Notes under the pieces: model-generated
The model's database searches: none
The model's input: the letters and a program-made list of their open reading frames with translations, nothing else
What the model was told of the DNA's origin: nothing
From: Streptomyces sp. NBC_00708
Lineage (GTDB): Bacteria; Actinomycetota; Actinomycetes; Streptomycetales; Streptomycetaceae
Direction: 5' to 3'
Assembly (NCBI GenBank): GCA_036226585.1
Contig: CP108997.1
Location: 1,240,001 to 1,304,000, forward strand
DNA length: 64,000 bases
Made by a program: the position numbers and the translations under genes
Shown: positions 34,695 through 44,033 of the stretch, one piece after another
Layout of the letters: the number at the start of each line of letters is the position of its first letter
Numbering within the stretch: position 1 is the stretch's first letter

Positions 34695-37408
34695 GGGCGC
34701 CCCCGGTTCTTGAACCGGCCGGGGTGCCACCAGGGCGAGCGCTCCTCCGGGTACGCGGAGGCGGGCGGGTAGGCGGGGTGACCGTCGGGGCCCTGGGGCG
34801 GCGGGGACGCGGGCGGGGCACCGGGCGGCTGGTGGGGGCCGGGGCCCGGGTGCCCGCCGGGGCCCGGGTGTGCGGGAGGCGCGCCCGGTCCCTGGTGCGC
34901 ACCCTGCGGAGGGGGCGCGGCCGGCGGGGCCGCGGGTGGGAAGGGCCGCTGCTGGTACGGGGCGTGGGCCGGGCCGGCGGTGGGTACGGCGGAGCGGCTC
35001 AGGGCGCCGATGATCCGGCGGTGCCGCTCCTCCTCCAGCCTGCTGAAGCGCATCAGCCGGGCGCGCAGCTCCTCGAACCGGGTGTCCCGGCCCAGCGCCT
35101 CGTACAGGGCGAGGCCGATACCGGGCTGCTGCCGGTCCAGGTCCATGGTCAGCGCGAAGGCGAACTCGGCCCCGCAGCGGCTCAGCAGGGCGGCGACCTC
35201 GTCCAGCAGGCGGCCCGTGAAGGCACGATGCGGACAGCCGCTGATGATGATCCCGGCCAGTTCGTTCAGTTCGGCCTCGGCGGTGACGGCCAGTCTCAAC
35301 TGCCGCACCGCCCCCAGCCAGCCGTGTCCCCGGCGGTCCAGGTCCGCCAGCAGGTTCTCGGACAGGTCGAGGTCGAGCCAGCGGGCGTACTCCGGGGTCC
35401 TGAGCCGCTGGGACAGCCCTTCGCACACGGTGATCTGGGTGCTGGGCACCTGTTGCATCCACCGGGAGAGGACGGGCCAGCCGTGCACGGGGTCCGGCCG
35501 GTCCCCGAGAAGGGCCTCGATGGCGTCGTCCCGCAGCGCGGAGTCGCCTTCGGTGCGGGCGACGAGCGCGTGGGCGTACCGGTCGAGGGCGGGGGCGCCG
35601 TCGGTGATCCCGCGCAGCCGGCGCAGCGGGGCCGCCGGGCGGCCTCCGGGCCCCGCCGGCCGGCCGAGCAGCGACAGCAGGTCGGCGGCGGCGGCGGTCT
35701 CCGGCGCGAGTCCGGGTGCGCCGGGGGGTGCCAGCTCCTCCAGGAGCGCGGGCAGTGCGGACGGCCGGCCGCCGAGGAGGACCCGGCGCAGGACCGGCCA
35801 CAGGGGGCCGATGACCCCGGGCTGCCGGTGGTCCCGGGCGGTCTCCAGCGCGCTGCGCCAGGCGTCCTCCTTGTCCCCGAGGAACGCGGCGGCGTCGGCC
35901 TCGGTGGCCCCGGCCGCGGCGTGGTGCCCGGTGAGCGCGCCGGCGAAGCGCAGCCAGCCGGGGACCGGGCCGCTCCCGGGGGCGGCTGCCAGGGCCAGCA
36001 GGCGGTCCAGCGGCCCCAGTTCGCGGGCCCGGTTGCTGAACAGCCCCCGTACCCAGGCGAGTCCGGCCGCCGGGACGCCGATGAGGACCCGGTCGACCGC
36101 CTCGGTGGAGTATCCGTACTCCTTCTCCACCATGTAGGCGAGCTGCCCGGCCCAGTCGGGGGCGTAGCCGGGCGCCGTCGCCAGCGCCGTGAAGAGGCGG
36201 CCGAACGCCGTGGGGCGGGTGGGGCCCTCCAGCCCCTGCATCAGGCGCAGATACGCCCTGGCCCGGGTGAACGTCTCCTGGGACGCGGGCCGCGCGAGGA
36301 CCTCGGCGGCCAGCAGGTCCGGGATGCGCGGCGTCCAGTGGCGGGCGAGCAGGGCCTTCGCTGTGCCGTCGTCGGGGAGTGCGGCGCTGTCCGCGAGGAA
36401 GGTGACCAGCTCCTGCTGCCGTCCCTCGTCCAGGGTCTCCAGGGCGTGCAGGGCGAGCAGCCGGCCGACCTCCTCCACCTGGCCCCTGCCCTGCCGTACG
36501 GCGTCCAGGACGGAGTCCAGGAGGTCGAGTTCGCGCAGGACGCGTACCGCGTCGGCGCCTTCGCGCAACGGGACGGGCGCGGTGGCGGCGAGGAGGTGGG
36601 CGATGACGTCGGCGGTCGACTCCCGTTTGGCCCGGACCCGTGCGAGTTCGGCGAGGTAGACGCGGGCGGTGTCACTGCCGGGGGCCGGGGGCCGTCCGGT
36701 GGCGAGCGGCGTCTCCGTCTGCCCGGTGCGCGCGGACCCGGCGAACACCAGCCGCAGGGCGTGCTCGGTCTTCCCGGCCCAGGTGGCGCCGCTGAGCCAG
36801 GTGCGGCAGCCGTACGGGAGCAGGGCGCAGATCGCGTCGAGGACCCGGACCCGTTCGTCGATGTCCGGGAGGGTGCCGCCGCGCGGGGCGGTGATGACGA
36901 GGTGGCGGCCGTCCAGCAGGAGGGCGGCCATGGCTGCGGCCCACTCGAAGCCCAGCCGGTCGACGGTGGCGGCGAGTTCGGCGGCCGGGGTGCGCTCGGC
37001 GTGCAGGACGGCTTCCGCGCCGGGATGGGTCTCGGCGCGCGCGGCGGCCCGGTCGAGCGAGGTCCAGGTCACCCCGGCGCGGCTGGCGGGCTGCCATTCG
37101 GCGAGCAGCAGCCGCCAGGTGTAACTGGGCGTGCCGGTGGCGTCCTTGGAGCCGTCCCAGGTGGTGTCGACCACCGCGCAGACGGGCCGGTCCTCGCCGT
37201 CCGCGGTGCTGAGGAAGACCCGCCAGGGCAGGCTGCCGGCCGGATCGCGGACATCCGGGGTGCCGGTGGTGGCGCTCCACAGATAGCGCTGGGCCCTGTT
37301 CCCCGGCAGGCTGCCGTCCAGGACCTCGTACCCCATGCCGCGGCCCGGCTGCTTGCCCAGGACGGCCCAGTCGGCGGGCAGCGGCACCGCGCCCCGGTCC
37401 TCGCTCAC
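34691..37408 (-). CDS. GTPase-associated protein 1 (GAP1)-related protein
   Basis: A 905-aa cytoplasmic protein. The N-terminal 120 residues (LGKQPGRGMGYEVLDGSLPGN.., SLPWRVFLSTA..CAVVDTTWDGSKD) match what I recall as the GAP1 N-terminal domain. A P-loop-free alpha-helical middle and C-terminal region of about 620 residues follow, with a final Pro/Gly-rich tail (about 770-890). It is coupled by GTGA to the GTPase gene, consistent with being its dedicated partner. No catalytic residues can be pointed to. The family assignment is from memory and would need a profile search. Confidence 0.75.
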   Translation of the reverse strand: MSEDRGAVPLPADWAVLGKQPGRGMGYEVLDGSLPGNRAQRYLWSATTGTPDVRDPAGSLPWRVFLSTADGEDRPVCAVVDTTWDGSKDATGTPSYTWRLLLAEWQPASRAGVTWTSLDRAAARAETHPGAEAVLHAERTPAAELAATVDRLGFEWAAAMAALLLDGRHLVITAPRGGTLPDIDERVRVLDAICALLPYGCRTWLSGATWAGKTEHALRLVFAGSARTGQTETPLATGRPPAPGSDTARVYLAELARVRAKRESTADVIAHLLAATAPVPLREGADAVRVLRELDLLDSVLDAVRQGRGQVEEVGRLLALHALETLDEGRQQELVTFLADSAALPDDGTAKALLARHWTPRIPDLLAAEVLARPASQETFTRARAYLRLMQGLEGPTRPTAFGRLFTALATAPGYAPDWAGQLAYMVEKEYGYSTEAVDRVLIGVPAAGLAWVRGLFSNRARELGPLDRLLALAAAPGSGPVPGWLRFAGALTGHHAAAGATEADAAAFLGDKEDAWRSALETARDHRQPGVIGPLWPVLRRVLLGGRPSALPALLEELAPPGAPGLAPETAAAADLLSLLGRPAGPGGRPAAPLRRLRGITDGAPALDRYAHALVARTEGDSALRDDAIEALLGDRPDPVHGWPVLSRWMQQVPSTQITVCEGLSQRLRTPEYARWLDLDLSENLLADLDRRGHGWLGAVRQLRLAVTAEAELNELAGIIISGCPHRAFTGRLLDEVAALLSRCGAEFAFALTMDLDRQQPGIGLALYEALGRDTRFEELRARLMRFSRLEEERHRRIIGALSRSAVPTAGPAHAPYQQRPFPPAAPPAAPPPQGAHQGPGAPPAHPGPGGHPGPGPHQPPGAPPASPPPQGPDGHPAYPPASAYPEERSPWWHPGRFKNRGRP

Positions 37409-38580
37409 CGCTGCCACAGCTTCGTGCCGCTGGACCGGATGCGCTTTTCGAGGTCGATCAGCGGTTCCAGGACGTTGATGGGCACGGGCGAGGTGCAGAT
37501 GTGGGGCACGCCTTCGATGAGCTCGACGTTCAGATAGTTGCGGTAGTCGAAGATGTTCTGCGGGTTGAGCCGGAAGCCGATGGCGGAGGTGGCGTAGTAC
37601 GAGATGCGGGACGGGTGGAAGAAGTTCGCCAGGCCGTCGCGCACCAGGCGGGCACCGGCGCCGCGCACGTCGTCGCACATCCACTGGAAGAAGCGGGCGG
37701 CCTGCTCGTCGGGGACGCGGGGCAGCCGGTTGCCCTCCAGGCTCTGCGTGACCCAGCCCGCCTCCACGGCGGGGCGGAACACCTCGGGGTGGTCGAACTT
37801 GGTGATGCAGACCGAGACATGGTGCGGCAGCCGGTTGCGGTAGAGCTTCCCGGCGTCCCGGACCCGGGCGTTCAGCTCGTTGAGCATCGAGTAGAGGAAG
37901 TTGAGCCCCTCGCTGGCCCGCTGGCTGTCGAGCAGCGGGTCGAAGAGGTAGATCAGCCCCTGGGAGCGGGCCAGCTGGTCCAGCACCCTGGGCCGCAGGG
38001 CGTTGGCCTCGTCGCCCCGGTACGCCTCGCCGGTGACGTCCTGCACCTCCAGGATGAAGCCGGTCTCCCGGCTCTTCCTGAACGGTCCGGCCTTGGGCTC
38101 GTCGCCCTGGAAGGACCAGGAGAGCGGCTGGAGGCCCACGGTGGCCTCGGGGAAGAGGCGGCGGATCGCCAGCCGGTTGACGCCGTCACTGAGGAATTCG
38201 ATGGACTCGGGGTTCATCCCGCCGATGACCCAGTTCGAGCGGCTGTGGCGCTGCTGCTGCATCGCCGCGATGGCCATGGAGGCGAGGTACGTCGTCTTGC
38301 CGGAGCGGGGCGCGCCCCACAGCCCGATGCGGACGCGCTCGGAGGCGGGGTTCTCCACGCCCGTGGGGGCGACCGGGATGGGCATCGGTTCGAGGTTGCC
38401 GTCCATCGCCGAGTACGAGGCCTGCCGGTAGTCGGGGACGGGGTCGGGCTGCTGCGGGAGGGTGCCCCAGGGTGCCGTGGTGGCTTCGGGATCGGAGGAC
38501 GAGGGGGCGGGGCCCGGCGGTTCGGACGGCCCGACCGCGTCCTGCGGGGGCTCGTTGGGGTCGTAGTACGGATCGTTCAT
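37405..38580 (-). CDS. TRAFAC-type GTPase
   Basis: A 391-aa protein. A proline-rich N terminus (1-75) precedes a GTPase domain: G1 GAPRSGKTT near 87-95, G3-like QDVTGE, G4 ITKFD near 258, G5 TSAIG near 331. The order and TKxD form fit the TRAFAC class. The C terminus ends with a conserved DLEKRIRSSGTKLW helix. A GAGGAGAG site precedes ATG 38580. It follows the zinc-ribbon gene by 28 bases and overlaps its GAP1-like partner by four. It may act as the switch of the system. Confidence 0.85.
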   Translation of the reverse strand: MNDPYYDPNEPPQDAVGPSEPPGPAPSSSDPEATTAPWGTLPQQPDPVPDYRQASYSAMDGNLEPMPIPVAPTGVENPASERVRIGLWGAPRSGKTTYLASMAIAAMQQQRHSRSNWVIGGMNPESIEFLSDGVNRLAIRRLFPEATVGLQPLSWSFQGDEPKAGPFRKSRETGFILEVQDVTGEAYRGDEANALRPRVLDQLARSQGLIYLFDPLLDSQRASEGLNFLYSMLNELNARVRDAGKLYRNRLPHHVSVCITKFDHPEVFRPAVEAGWVTQSLEGNRLPRVPDEQAARFFQWMCDDVRGAGARLVRDGLANFFHPSRISYYATSAIGFRLNPQNIFDYRNYLNVELIEGVPHICTSPVPINVLEPLIDLEKRIRSSGTKLWQR

Positions 38581-38608
38581 GTCTCTCTCCTCGTACCGGA
38601 GCGGTCGG

Positions 38609-40498
38609 TCACAGCAGCGGGGTCGCGAGGGCCAGCGGGCAGGGCAGGCCGTCCCACTGCCAGGGAGGGGCGAGGGCGTCGGCCACGTCGTCCGCCGTGT
38701 CGGCGCCGGGGCGGAACGAGCCGCCGGCCCCGAGGGCGTCCCAGGCGGACAGGGCGTAGTGCTGTACGGGGCCGGGCTTCCCGGGCCCGGTCTCCCGGTC
38801 CGCCCGCGCCATGACGCGGACCCCCCGGGCGTGCAGGGCGTCGAGTTCGGCACGCCAGTCGGCGCCCAGGGGGCAGGAGGGCACCACCTCGTGCTGTTCG
38901 GGCAGTCCGGGCGGGCGGCGGCCGACGACGAGCAGGACGCGTTCGGTGTGCGGGAGGCGCGCCGGGCGGGCCCGGTCCTTCACGAGCCGCCCCACTTCCT
39001 TCAGGGCGTCCTCCAGTGAGGAGGCGGTGTCCTGTTCGCGCCGTGCGGGCCGCCAGCCGGTCAGCTCGGCGAGGGCGGTGCGGGCGGGTCCGGCCGGGGC
39101 GCGCCGCAGAAGCACGGGGCGGGGCCCGTAGCGGTTCTCGTGGACGGCGTGGTCGTAGTGGCCGACGACGCCGACGCGCAGGCCCGGTCCGTGGCGGCGG
39201 TCCAGGGCGGCGATGACGTCCCGGACGAACGTGAGCCGCTCGCCGGTCTCCGCCGGGCCGGTGCCGCTCATCTCGACGGTGAGGAACACCTCCAGGGCGG
39301 GCGGGTGGATGACGCGCCGGGGCAGGCTCCCCAGCAGGGCGGGGATGTCCGGTAACTCGCCCCGTGCGTGGCCCTCCGGGCGGGCGGTGCCGGGTGCGGC
39401 GCCCTCGTCCGGAGTGACCTCGCCGGGGCCGTGCAGGACGAACGCCAGCCGGGCCGGGGCGAAGGCGGCCAGCGCCGTCCGCCGCGCGGACAGGGTCACC
39501 GCTCCGCTGCCGTCCGCCCCCGGTGCGCCGGCGAGGACGGGCAGCAGGACCGGGGCGCGGGCGGCGAGTCCTCCGTAGACGGTGATCTCGGCGGTCGCGG
39601 TCTCGCCGCGCCGCAGCCGTGATCCGGCCGGGAAGAGGACCTGGGTGTGGGCGTGCACCTCGCCGGTGCGGCGGTCCACGCGGGCGAGCAGGAGGGAGTG
39701 GTCGACGGCCAGCGGCGCCGTCCGCAGCGCCGCGCGCACCGCGTCCTCGGTGTCCGTGCCGGGGATCCCGGCGGCTTCGCCGGGCCCGGGGCCGATCTCG
39801 GCGCTCGGGCGGTGGAGGGACCGCAGCAGGGCGGCGGCCCGGTCGAGCAGGACCCAGCCGCTGCGGCGGCCGAGCATCACGAGCGTGCGGGCCCGGGAGA
39901 GCGCGGGGTGGGTGCGCAGCCACTGTGTGAGGGCCGCGTCGAACTCGGCGCGTTCCAGGGGCTCCTGGGTGCCGATACCTCCGGCGAGCCGGAACCTGCG
40001 CGGTTCCGCTTCGCCCTCGAGGACGGGCAGGAGCCGGCCCCAGTCGGTGCTTCCGGCGTCGGTCTGCCGGGGGATGCCGCTGCTGTCGGCGGCGGCCCGG
40101 ATCACGCGCACGCGGTCGGGCGTGAACTCGGCGAACACCACGTCGGGGATGCGGCCGTCGACCAGGTCCGTGAGGATCTGCTGCCAGCGGGCGGAGTCGT
40201 GCGGGGGTAAGGAGTCCTCGGGGAGCGGCACGGGGTTCGCGGGGTCCGCCGGTCCGGCCCGCAGCAGCGGGGCGATCCGCCGTAAGCCCTCCGCGTCGCC
40301 CTGGGAGAGCGTCGCGGCGCGCAGGTCCCAGGTGTGCTGGGCGGTGCGCAGGGCGGTCCGGGCGGCTTCCCGGTCGTCGTCGGTCAGGGCGCCCAGGACC
40401 GGGTCGTCCCACATCCGCCAGGAGCAGCCGGCGCACTCCGGCCCGCCCGTGTCCGGCATCGCGCACACCGGGCACACCACTCCGGTTCCACTCGCCAA
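38609..40498 (-). CDS. Zinc-ribbon protein with vWA-like C-terminal domain
   Basis: A 629-aa protein, first gene of the operon. The N terminus has CPVC and CAGC pairs (about residues 9-25), a probable zinc ribbon. The middle is mixed alpha/beta. The C-terminal domain (about 410-600) resembles a vWA fold, LEVFLTVEMSGTGP standing where DxSGSM would be, so its metal site may be altered. A TTG start at 40498 follows a GAGGGGG site at good spacing; GTG at codon 7 or 8 is the alternative. Together with the outward-facing vWA protein it gives the operon two vWA-type modules. Confidence 0.72.
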   Translation of the reverse strand: MASGTGVVCPVCAMPDTGGPECAGCSWRMWDDPVLGALTDDDREAARTALRTAQHTWDLRAATLSQGDAEGLRRIAPLLRAGPADPANPVPLPEDSLPPHDSARWQQILTDLVDGRIPDVVFAEFTPDRVRVIRAAADSSGIPRQTDAGSTDWGRLLPVLEGEAEPRRFRLAGGIGTQEPLERAEFDAALTQWLRTHPALSRARTLVMLGRRSGWVLLDRAAALLRSLHRPSAEIGPGPGEAAGIPGTDTEDAVRAALRTAPLAVDHSLLLARVDRRTGEVHAHTQVLFPAGSRLRRGETATAEITVYGGLAARAPVLLPVLAGAPGADGSGAVTLSARRTALAAFAPARLAFVLHGPGEVTPDEGAAPGTARPEGHARGELPDIPALLGSLPRRVIHPPALEVFLTVEMSGTGPAETGERLTFVRDVIAALDRRHGPGLRVGVVGHYDHAVHENRYGPRPVLLRRAPAGPARTALAELTGWRPARREQDTASSLEDALKEVGRLVKDRARPARLPHTERVLLVVGRRPPGLPEQHEVVPSCPLGADWRAELDALHARGVRVMARADRETGPGKPGPVQHYALSAWDALGAGGSFRPGADTADDVADALAPPWQWDGLPCPLALATPLL

Positions 40499-40573
40499 AC
40501 CCCGACCCCCTCGCTGCTCGGTCCCGGTACGCCGCCCGGAGGAGTCACCCTCCGCGCACGGTCACTGACCACA

Positions 40574-40618
40574 GGCGCCCGCCTCCGGAGGCGTCATGGT
40601 GACACAACGGCGGGCGCC
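40574..40618. repeat. Inverted repeat in the divergent promoter region
   Basis: GGCGCCCGCC (40574-40583) pairs with GGCGGGCGCC (40609-40618) over a 25-base loop that itself contains CCTCCGGAGG. GGTCACTGACC (40560-40570) is a nearby odd palindrome. It sits in the 265-base region between the eight-gene operon and the tandem membrane-protein genes and may be a leader structure or operator cluster. Confidence 0.45.
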
Positions 40619-40763
40619 GGGGTCAGGGTTCGGACGGATGGGCGGGCGATCTCGGACAACACCCCCTGACGAACCGGTTCTTCACCCCTCTTCTCCCGGG
40701 CGGTCACCGACGTCGTAGCATCGTCGTTTTATGTGATCTTTACTGTTTGCCAGGGGGAATGTG

Positions 40764-41828
40764 ATGGACATCGGCAGGCGACGGACCTCGGTCATCGCCG
40801 GGGTGGTGACCGCGGCGGTGCTGGCGACGGGCACCGCCCTGTGGAAGACGGACAGTTGGCCGTTCCGTGACAGCTACTGCTGGGGCGCGTGGGAGCAGAA
40901 CAGCGGACCTTTCTTCCTGGGCGACGAGACGCTCGGGAAGTCCGGTTCCGAGCGCGGCTCCACCCAGTCCGCGGCACCCTCGGCCGCCCGCCCGCACGGG
41001 ACCTGCACGGTGTCCGTCAGCTCCGAGGTCGAGGACGACGACTCCGACGAGCCGCTGACCTTCGAGGAGTCGGTGACCCTGGAGTACGGGCCCGTCCCCG
41101 CCGAGGTGAAGGAGCACCGGGACTGGCTGGCCCGGTACTTCCACGGATCGGCGTCCCCGCTGCCCGACGGGCTCGAAGGGCTGGTCGCCGAGGACCGGGG
41201 CATGCTGGTGCTGCCGTCGTCCTGCGACCGGGACGGCGGGCCGACCGTGGTGACGATCCGCGGCGAGAGCACCGGCGACGGCCATCTCGGCAAGGTCGCC
41301 ATGCCGTTCACGATCGGTACCCGCGCCGATGTCCTGCGGATGCTGCTCGACGCCGCCAACACCGGTATGGAAAAGGCCGGATGTGCACCCGCACAGCCTC
41401 TGCGCAGCAGCTCCCCGATGGTGACGGTGGCCGAGGACGAGGAGTCCGCCGCGTCACCGCTGTGCCGGATCCCCGGGATGAGCTTCGACTACGGCGAGGG
41501 CTCCCGCTACAAGGAGCAGGTGGGCGCGGTCACCGACCGGCTCCAGACGTGTTCGGTGGTGTGGAAGACCCGGCGGATGCCCGACGAGCCGTCCGCGCAG
41601 TACGTGATGGCCAACCGGAGCCGGCTGGTGGACCTGTTCAAGGGCCTGCCGGAGGGCGCGGAGCAGGGGCTGGTGCGCCGCGGCTGCGGCGGGCGGCAGA
41701 CGGTGTTCTACGGGCGGGTGGAGGCGGGTCTCCAGGACCGCGGCCGCCCCTCCGACCAGCGGGTGTTCGACCGCTTCGTCGAGTCCGTGGGCAAGCGCAT
41801 CGGGTGCGGGAGCGGTGAGGACGCGTGA
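40764..41828 (+). CDS. Membrane-anchored extracytoplasmic protein, tandem paralog 1
   Basis: A 354-aa protein. Residues 8-28 are a membrane helix (VIAGVVTAAVLATGTALW) followed by WKTDSWPFRDSYCWGAW and a long extracytoplasmic domain with several cysteines. AGGGGG six bases before ATG 40764 favours it over the adjacent GTG. It shares its layout (helix, W[KR]TD, CW, an acidic domain, a late RIGC) with the next gene, so the two are paralogs. No enzyme motif is visible. It diverges from the GTPase/AAA+ operon and could be a receptor or co-expressed surface component, which is inferred only from position. Confidence 0.78.
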   Translation: MDIGRRRTSVIAGVVTAAVLATGTALWKTDSWPFRDSYCWGAWEQNSGPFFLGDETLGKSGSERGSTQSAAPSAARPHGTCTVSVSSEVEDDDSDEPLTFEESVTLEYGPVPAEVKEHRDWLARYFHGSASPLPDGLEGLVAEDRGMLVLPSSCDRDGGPTVVTIRGESTGDGHLGKVAMPFTIGTRADVLRMLLDAANTGMEKAGCAPAQPLRSSSPMVTVAEDEESAASPLCRIPGMSFDYGEGSRYKEQVGAVTDRLQTCSVVWKTRRMPDEPSAQYVMANRSRLVDLFKGLPEGAEQGLVRRGCGGRQTVFYGRVEAGLQDRGRPSDQRVFDRFVESVGKRIGCGSGEDA

Positions 41829-41842
41829 ACGAGGAGAACCCC

Positions 41843-43018
41843 ATGACGGACACCGGAGCCGAGGCGGAGCACGGACAGGCCGCCGCCGTCCCCGGGAACC
41901 CCGCCCCGCCGGAGTCCCCCCGGCCCTCGTTCGTCCGCCGGCTGCTGCGCAGCCGTACCGCACGGGCCGCCACCGCCGCCGCGCTGGCCGGGGCGCTCGT
42001 CGGCGCCGGTACGGTCGCCTGGCGCACGGACACGTTTCCGCTGCTGGGGCCCTCGCCCTGCTGGGACTCGCTGCGCTCCGGCTCCGTCGACGCGCTGTTC
42101 GGCGACCGCAGGACCGAGGTCGACGAGCAGGCGCTGCGCACCGACCCGATGGGCGACGGCGGTGCGTACGGCCAGTGCCGCATCACCAGTTACGACGGTG
42201 ACCGGGCCCTCCGCCAGGTGACCGTGAGCGTGCGCCGGCTGGACGGACTGCGGGGCACCGACGCCCAGGACTGGCCCGCCGAGTTCCTCTCCTCGGGCAT
42301 GGTGTGGCTCGGCGACGGACTGCCCGGCATGGTGTCCCCCTCGCGCGCCTGGATCGCCCTGCCGCAGGCCTGCACGGGGCGCGACGAGTTCACCGGGCCC
42401 ACGGTGGTGGAGGCCGGCATGGGCCGGGCGGGCTTCGAGGTCTCCTCCGAGTACAACCTGCGCGACCGCAACGCCCTGACCGGGGCGCTCATCGACGCGG
42501 CCAACGGGGTCATCGACAAGTTCGGCTGCTCCGGCACCTATCAGGAGCCGCGTAACCTGCCCGCGCCGGTGGAGTGGGACGACACCGAAGCGTCCGCGTT
42601 CTGCGGCATCAAGGGCCTCACGCTGCCCGCGGCGTACCGCAAGGATCTGAGGGAGTCCCGGGTGGGCGGCGCGGGCGGCCCGGCCCGGGTCTGCGAGGCG
42701 GGGAGCAGCTTCCGGGAGGCGTCCGTGCGGCTGACGACGGTGGAGGACCCGGCCCTGGCCGAGATCTACTCCTGGGACGCGCTGCGTTCCGGCTCGCCCG
42801 TCAAGGGGTCCGGGGGCTACGGGCGGATCGGCGGGAACCGCGCGGTGTACCGGGCCGTCTGCCAGACCGGCCAGGTGATGTTCGTCCTGGAGCAGCTGCG
42901 CCCCACGGACGAGGGCGGCCGGTTCACGTTCACCCGCGACCTGCTGCCGGCGTACGCGGAGGCGGAGGCCCGGCGGATCGGCTGCGCCCCGCAGAAGCTG
43001 ACGTCGCCGGCGTCCTGA
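41843..43018 (+). CDS. Membrane-anchored extracytoplasmic protein, tandem paralog 2
   Basis: A 391-aa protein. A Pro-rich cytoplasmic segment of about 45 residues leads to a membrane helix (AATAAALAGALVGAGTVAW), then WRTDTFPLLGPSPCWDSL and an extracytoplasmic domain with paired cysteines ending RIGCAPQ. GAGGAG six bases before ATG 41843 favours this start; a GTG at 41825 overlapping the previous stop would add six residues. Its similarity to the preceding protein in order of landmarks indicates gene duplication. Function unknown. Confidence 0.78.
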   Translation: MTDTGAEAEHGQAAAVPGNPAPPESPRPSFVRRLLRSRTARAATAAALAGALVGAGTVAWRTDTFPLLGPSPCWDSLRSGSVDALFGDRRTEVDEQALRTDPMGDGGAYGQCRITSYDGDRALRQVTVSVRRLDGLRGTDAQDWPAEFLSSGMVWLGDGLPGMVSPSRAWIALPQACTGRDEFTGPTVVEAGMGRAGFEVSSEYNLRDRNALTGALIDAANGVIDKFGCSGTYQEPRNLPAPVEWDDTEASAFCGIKGLTLPAAYRKDLRESRVGGAGGPARVCEAGSSFREASVRLTTVEDPALAEIYSWDALRSGSPVKGSGGYGRIGGNRAVYRAVCQTGQVMFVLEQLRPTDEGGRFTFTRDLLPAYAEAEARRIGCAPQKLTSPAS

Positions 43019-43094
43019 GTCACCCCGGGGCCCGTGAAAGGATGCCCGGCACCATGAGAACGATCAGCATTCCGGTGCCGGGCGGGAGCCCCCG

Positions 43095-44033
43095 GTGAGG
43101 GGCCGGGCGAAGCCGCCGCCGTCGCCGCTCCCCCAGCGCGACGGCGTCGACCCGGTCCGGGTGCGGCTCCCGGCCGACCCGGAGGGGCGGTGGGCGACGG
43201 TCCGGGACCATCTGCTGGACCGGTTCGCCGGGGCGATCGGCGCGGACCGGGTGGAGGCGCTGCTCGCGGGCGGCCGCTTCGTTTCCACGCAGGGCCCGGT
43301 CCTCGGCGACGAGCCGTACACGGCGGGCCGCTACCTGTGGTTCCACCGGGACTTCGCCCCGGAGGAGCCGGTGCCGTTCCCGGTGGGTGTGGTGTACCGG
43401 GACACGCATCTGGTGGTCGCGGACAAGCCGCATTTCCTGGCGACGATGCCGCGCGGCCGGCACATCACCCAGACGGCGGTGGCCCGGCTCCGCCGCGACC
43501 TGGACCTGCCGCGGTTGCAGCCCGCGCACCGGCTGGACCGGGCGACGGCGGGGCTGGTGCTGTTCGTGGTGCGGCCCGGGGAGCGCGGGGCCTACCAGAC
43601 GCTGTTCCGGGACCGGCGGGTGCGCAAGGAGTACGAGGCGGTGGCCCCGTACGATCCCTCGCTCGTGCTGCCGCGTACGGTGCGCAGCCGCATCGTGAAG
43701 GAGCGCGGGGTGCTCGCCGCGCGCGAGGAGCCCGGGGAGCCGAACAGCGAGAGCCGGATCGAGCTGCTGGAGCACCGGCAGGGGCTCGGCCGCTACCGGC
43801 TGCTGCCCGCCACCGGCCGCACCCACCAGCTGCGGGTGCACATGAACAGCCTGGGCCTGCCGCTGGTCAACGACCCGGTCTATCCGGCGGTCCTGCCGGA
43901 CGCCGCGCCCGGTGACTTCTCGCACCCGCTGCAACTCCTGGCCAGGGTGCTGGAGTTCACCGACCCGGTCACCGGAGAGCCGCACCGCTTCGAGAGCGGG
44001 CTGCGGCTCTCCGCGTGGCCGGAAGGGCCCTAG
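43095..44033 (+). CDS. RluA family pseudouridine synthase
   Basis: A 312-aa enzyme. The catalytic motif HRLDRATAG holds the nucleophilic Asp; VVADKPHFLATMPRG and RTHQLRVHMNSLGLPLVND are the other RluA family blocks. It isomerises uridine to pseudouridine in rRNA or tRNA; the exact site cannot be told. The start is GTG 43095 after a GGGAG site. Its TAG stop overlaps the TAG stop of the convergent MBL gene inside one CTAG (44030-44033). Confidence 0.92.
   Translation: MRGRAKPPPSPLPQRDGVDPVRVRLPADPEGRWATVRDHLLDRFAGAIGADRVEALLAGGRFVSTQGPVLGDEPYTAGRYLWFHRDFAPEEPVPFPVGVVYRDTHLVVADKPHFLATMPRGRHITQTAVARLRRDLDLPRLQPAHRLDRATAGLVLFVVRPGERGAYQTLFRDRRVRKEYEAVAPYDPSLVLPRTVRSRIVKERGVLAAREEPGEPNSESRIELLEHRQGLGRYRLLPATGRTHQLRVHMNSLGLPLVNDPVYPAVLPDAAPGDFSHPLQLLARVLEFTDPVTGEPHRFESGLRLSAWPEGP

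Noticed and set aside
34253..37537. 1094-aa plus-strand open frame opposite the Hsp70-like and GAP1-like genes
   Set aside because: No motifs and shadow composition; the minus-strand genes are coupled by overlaps and have recognisable domains.
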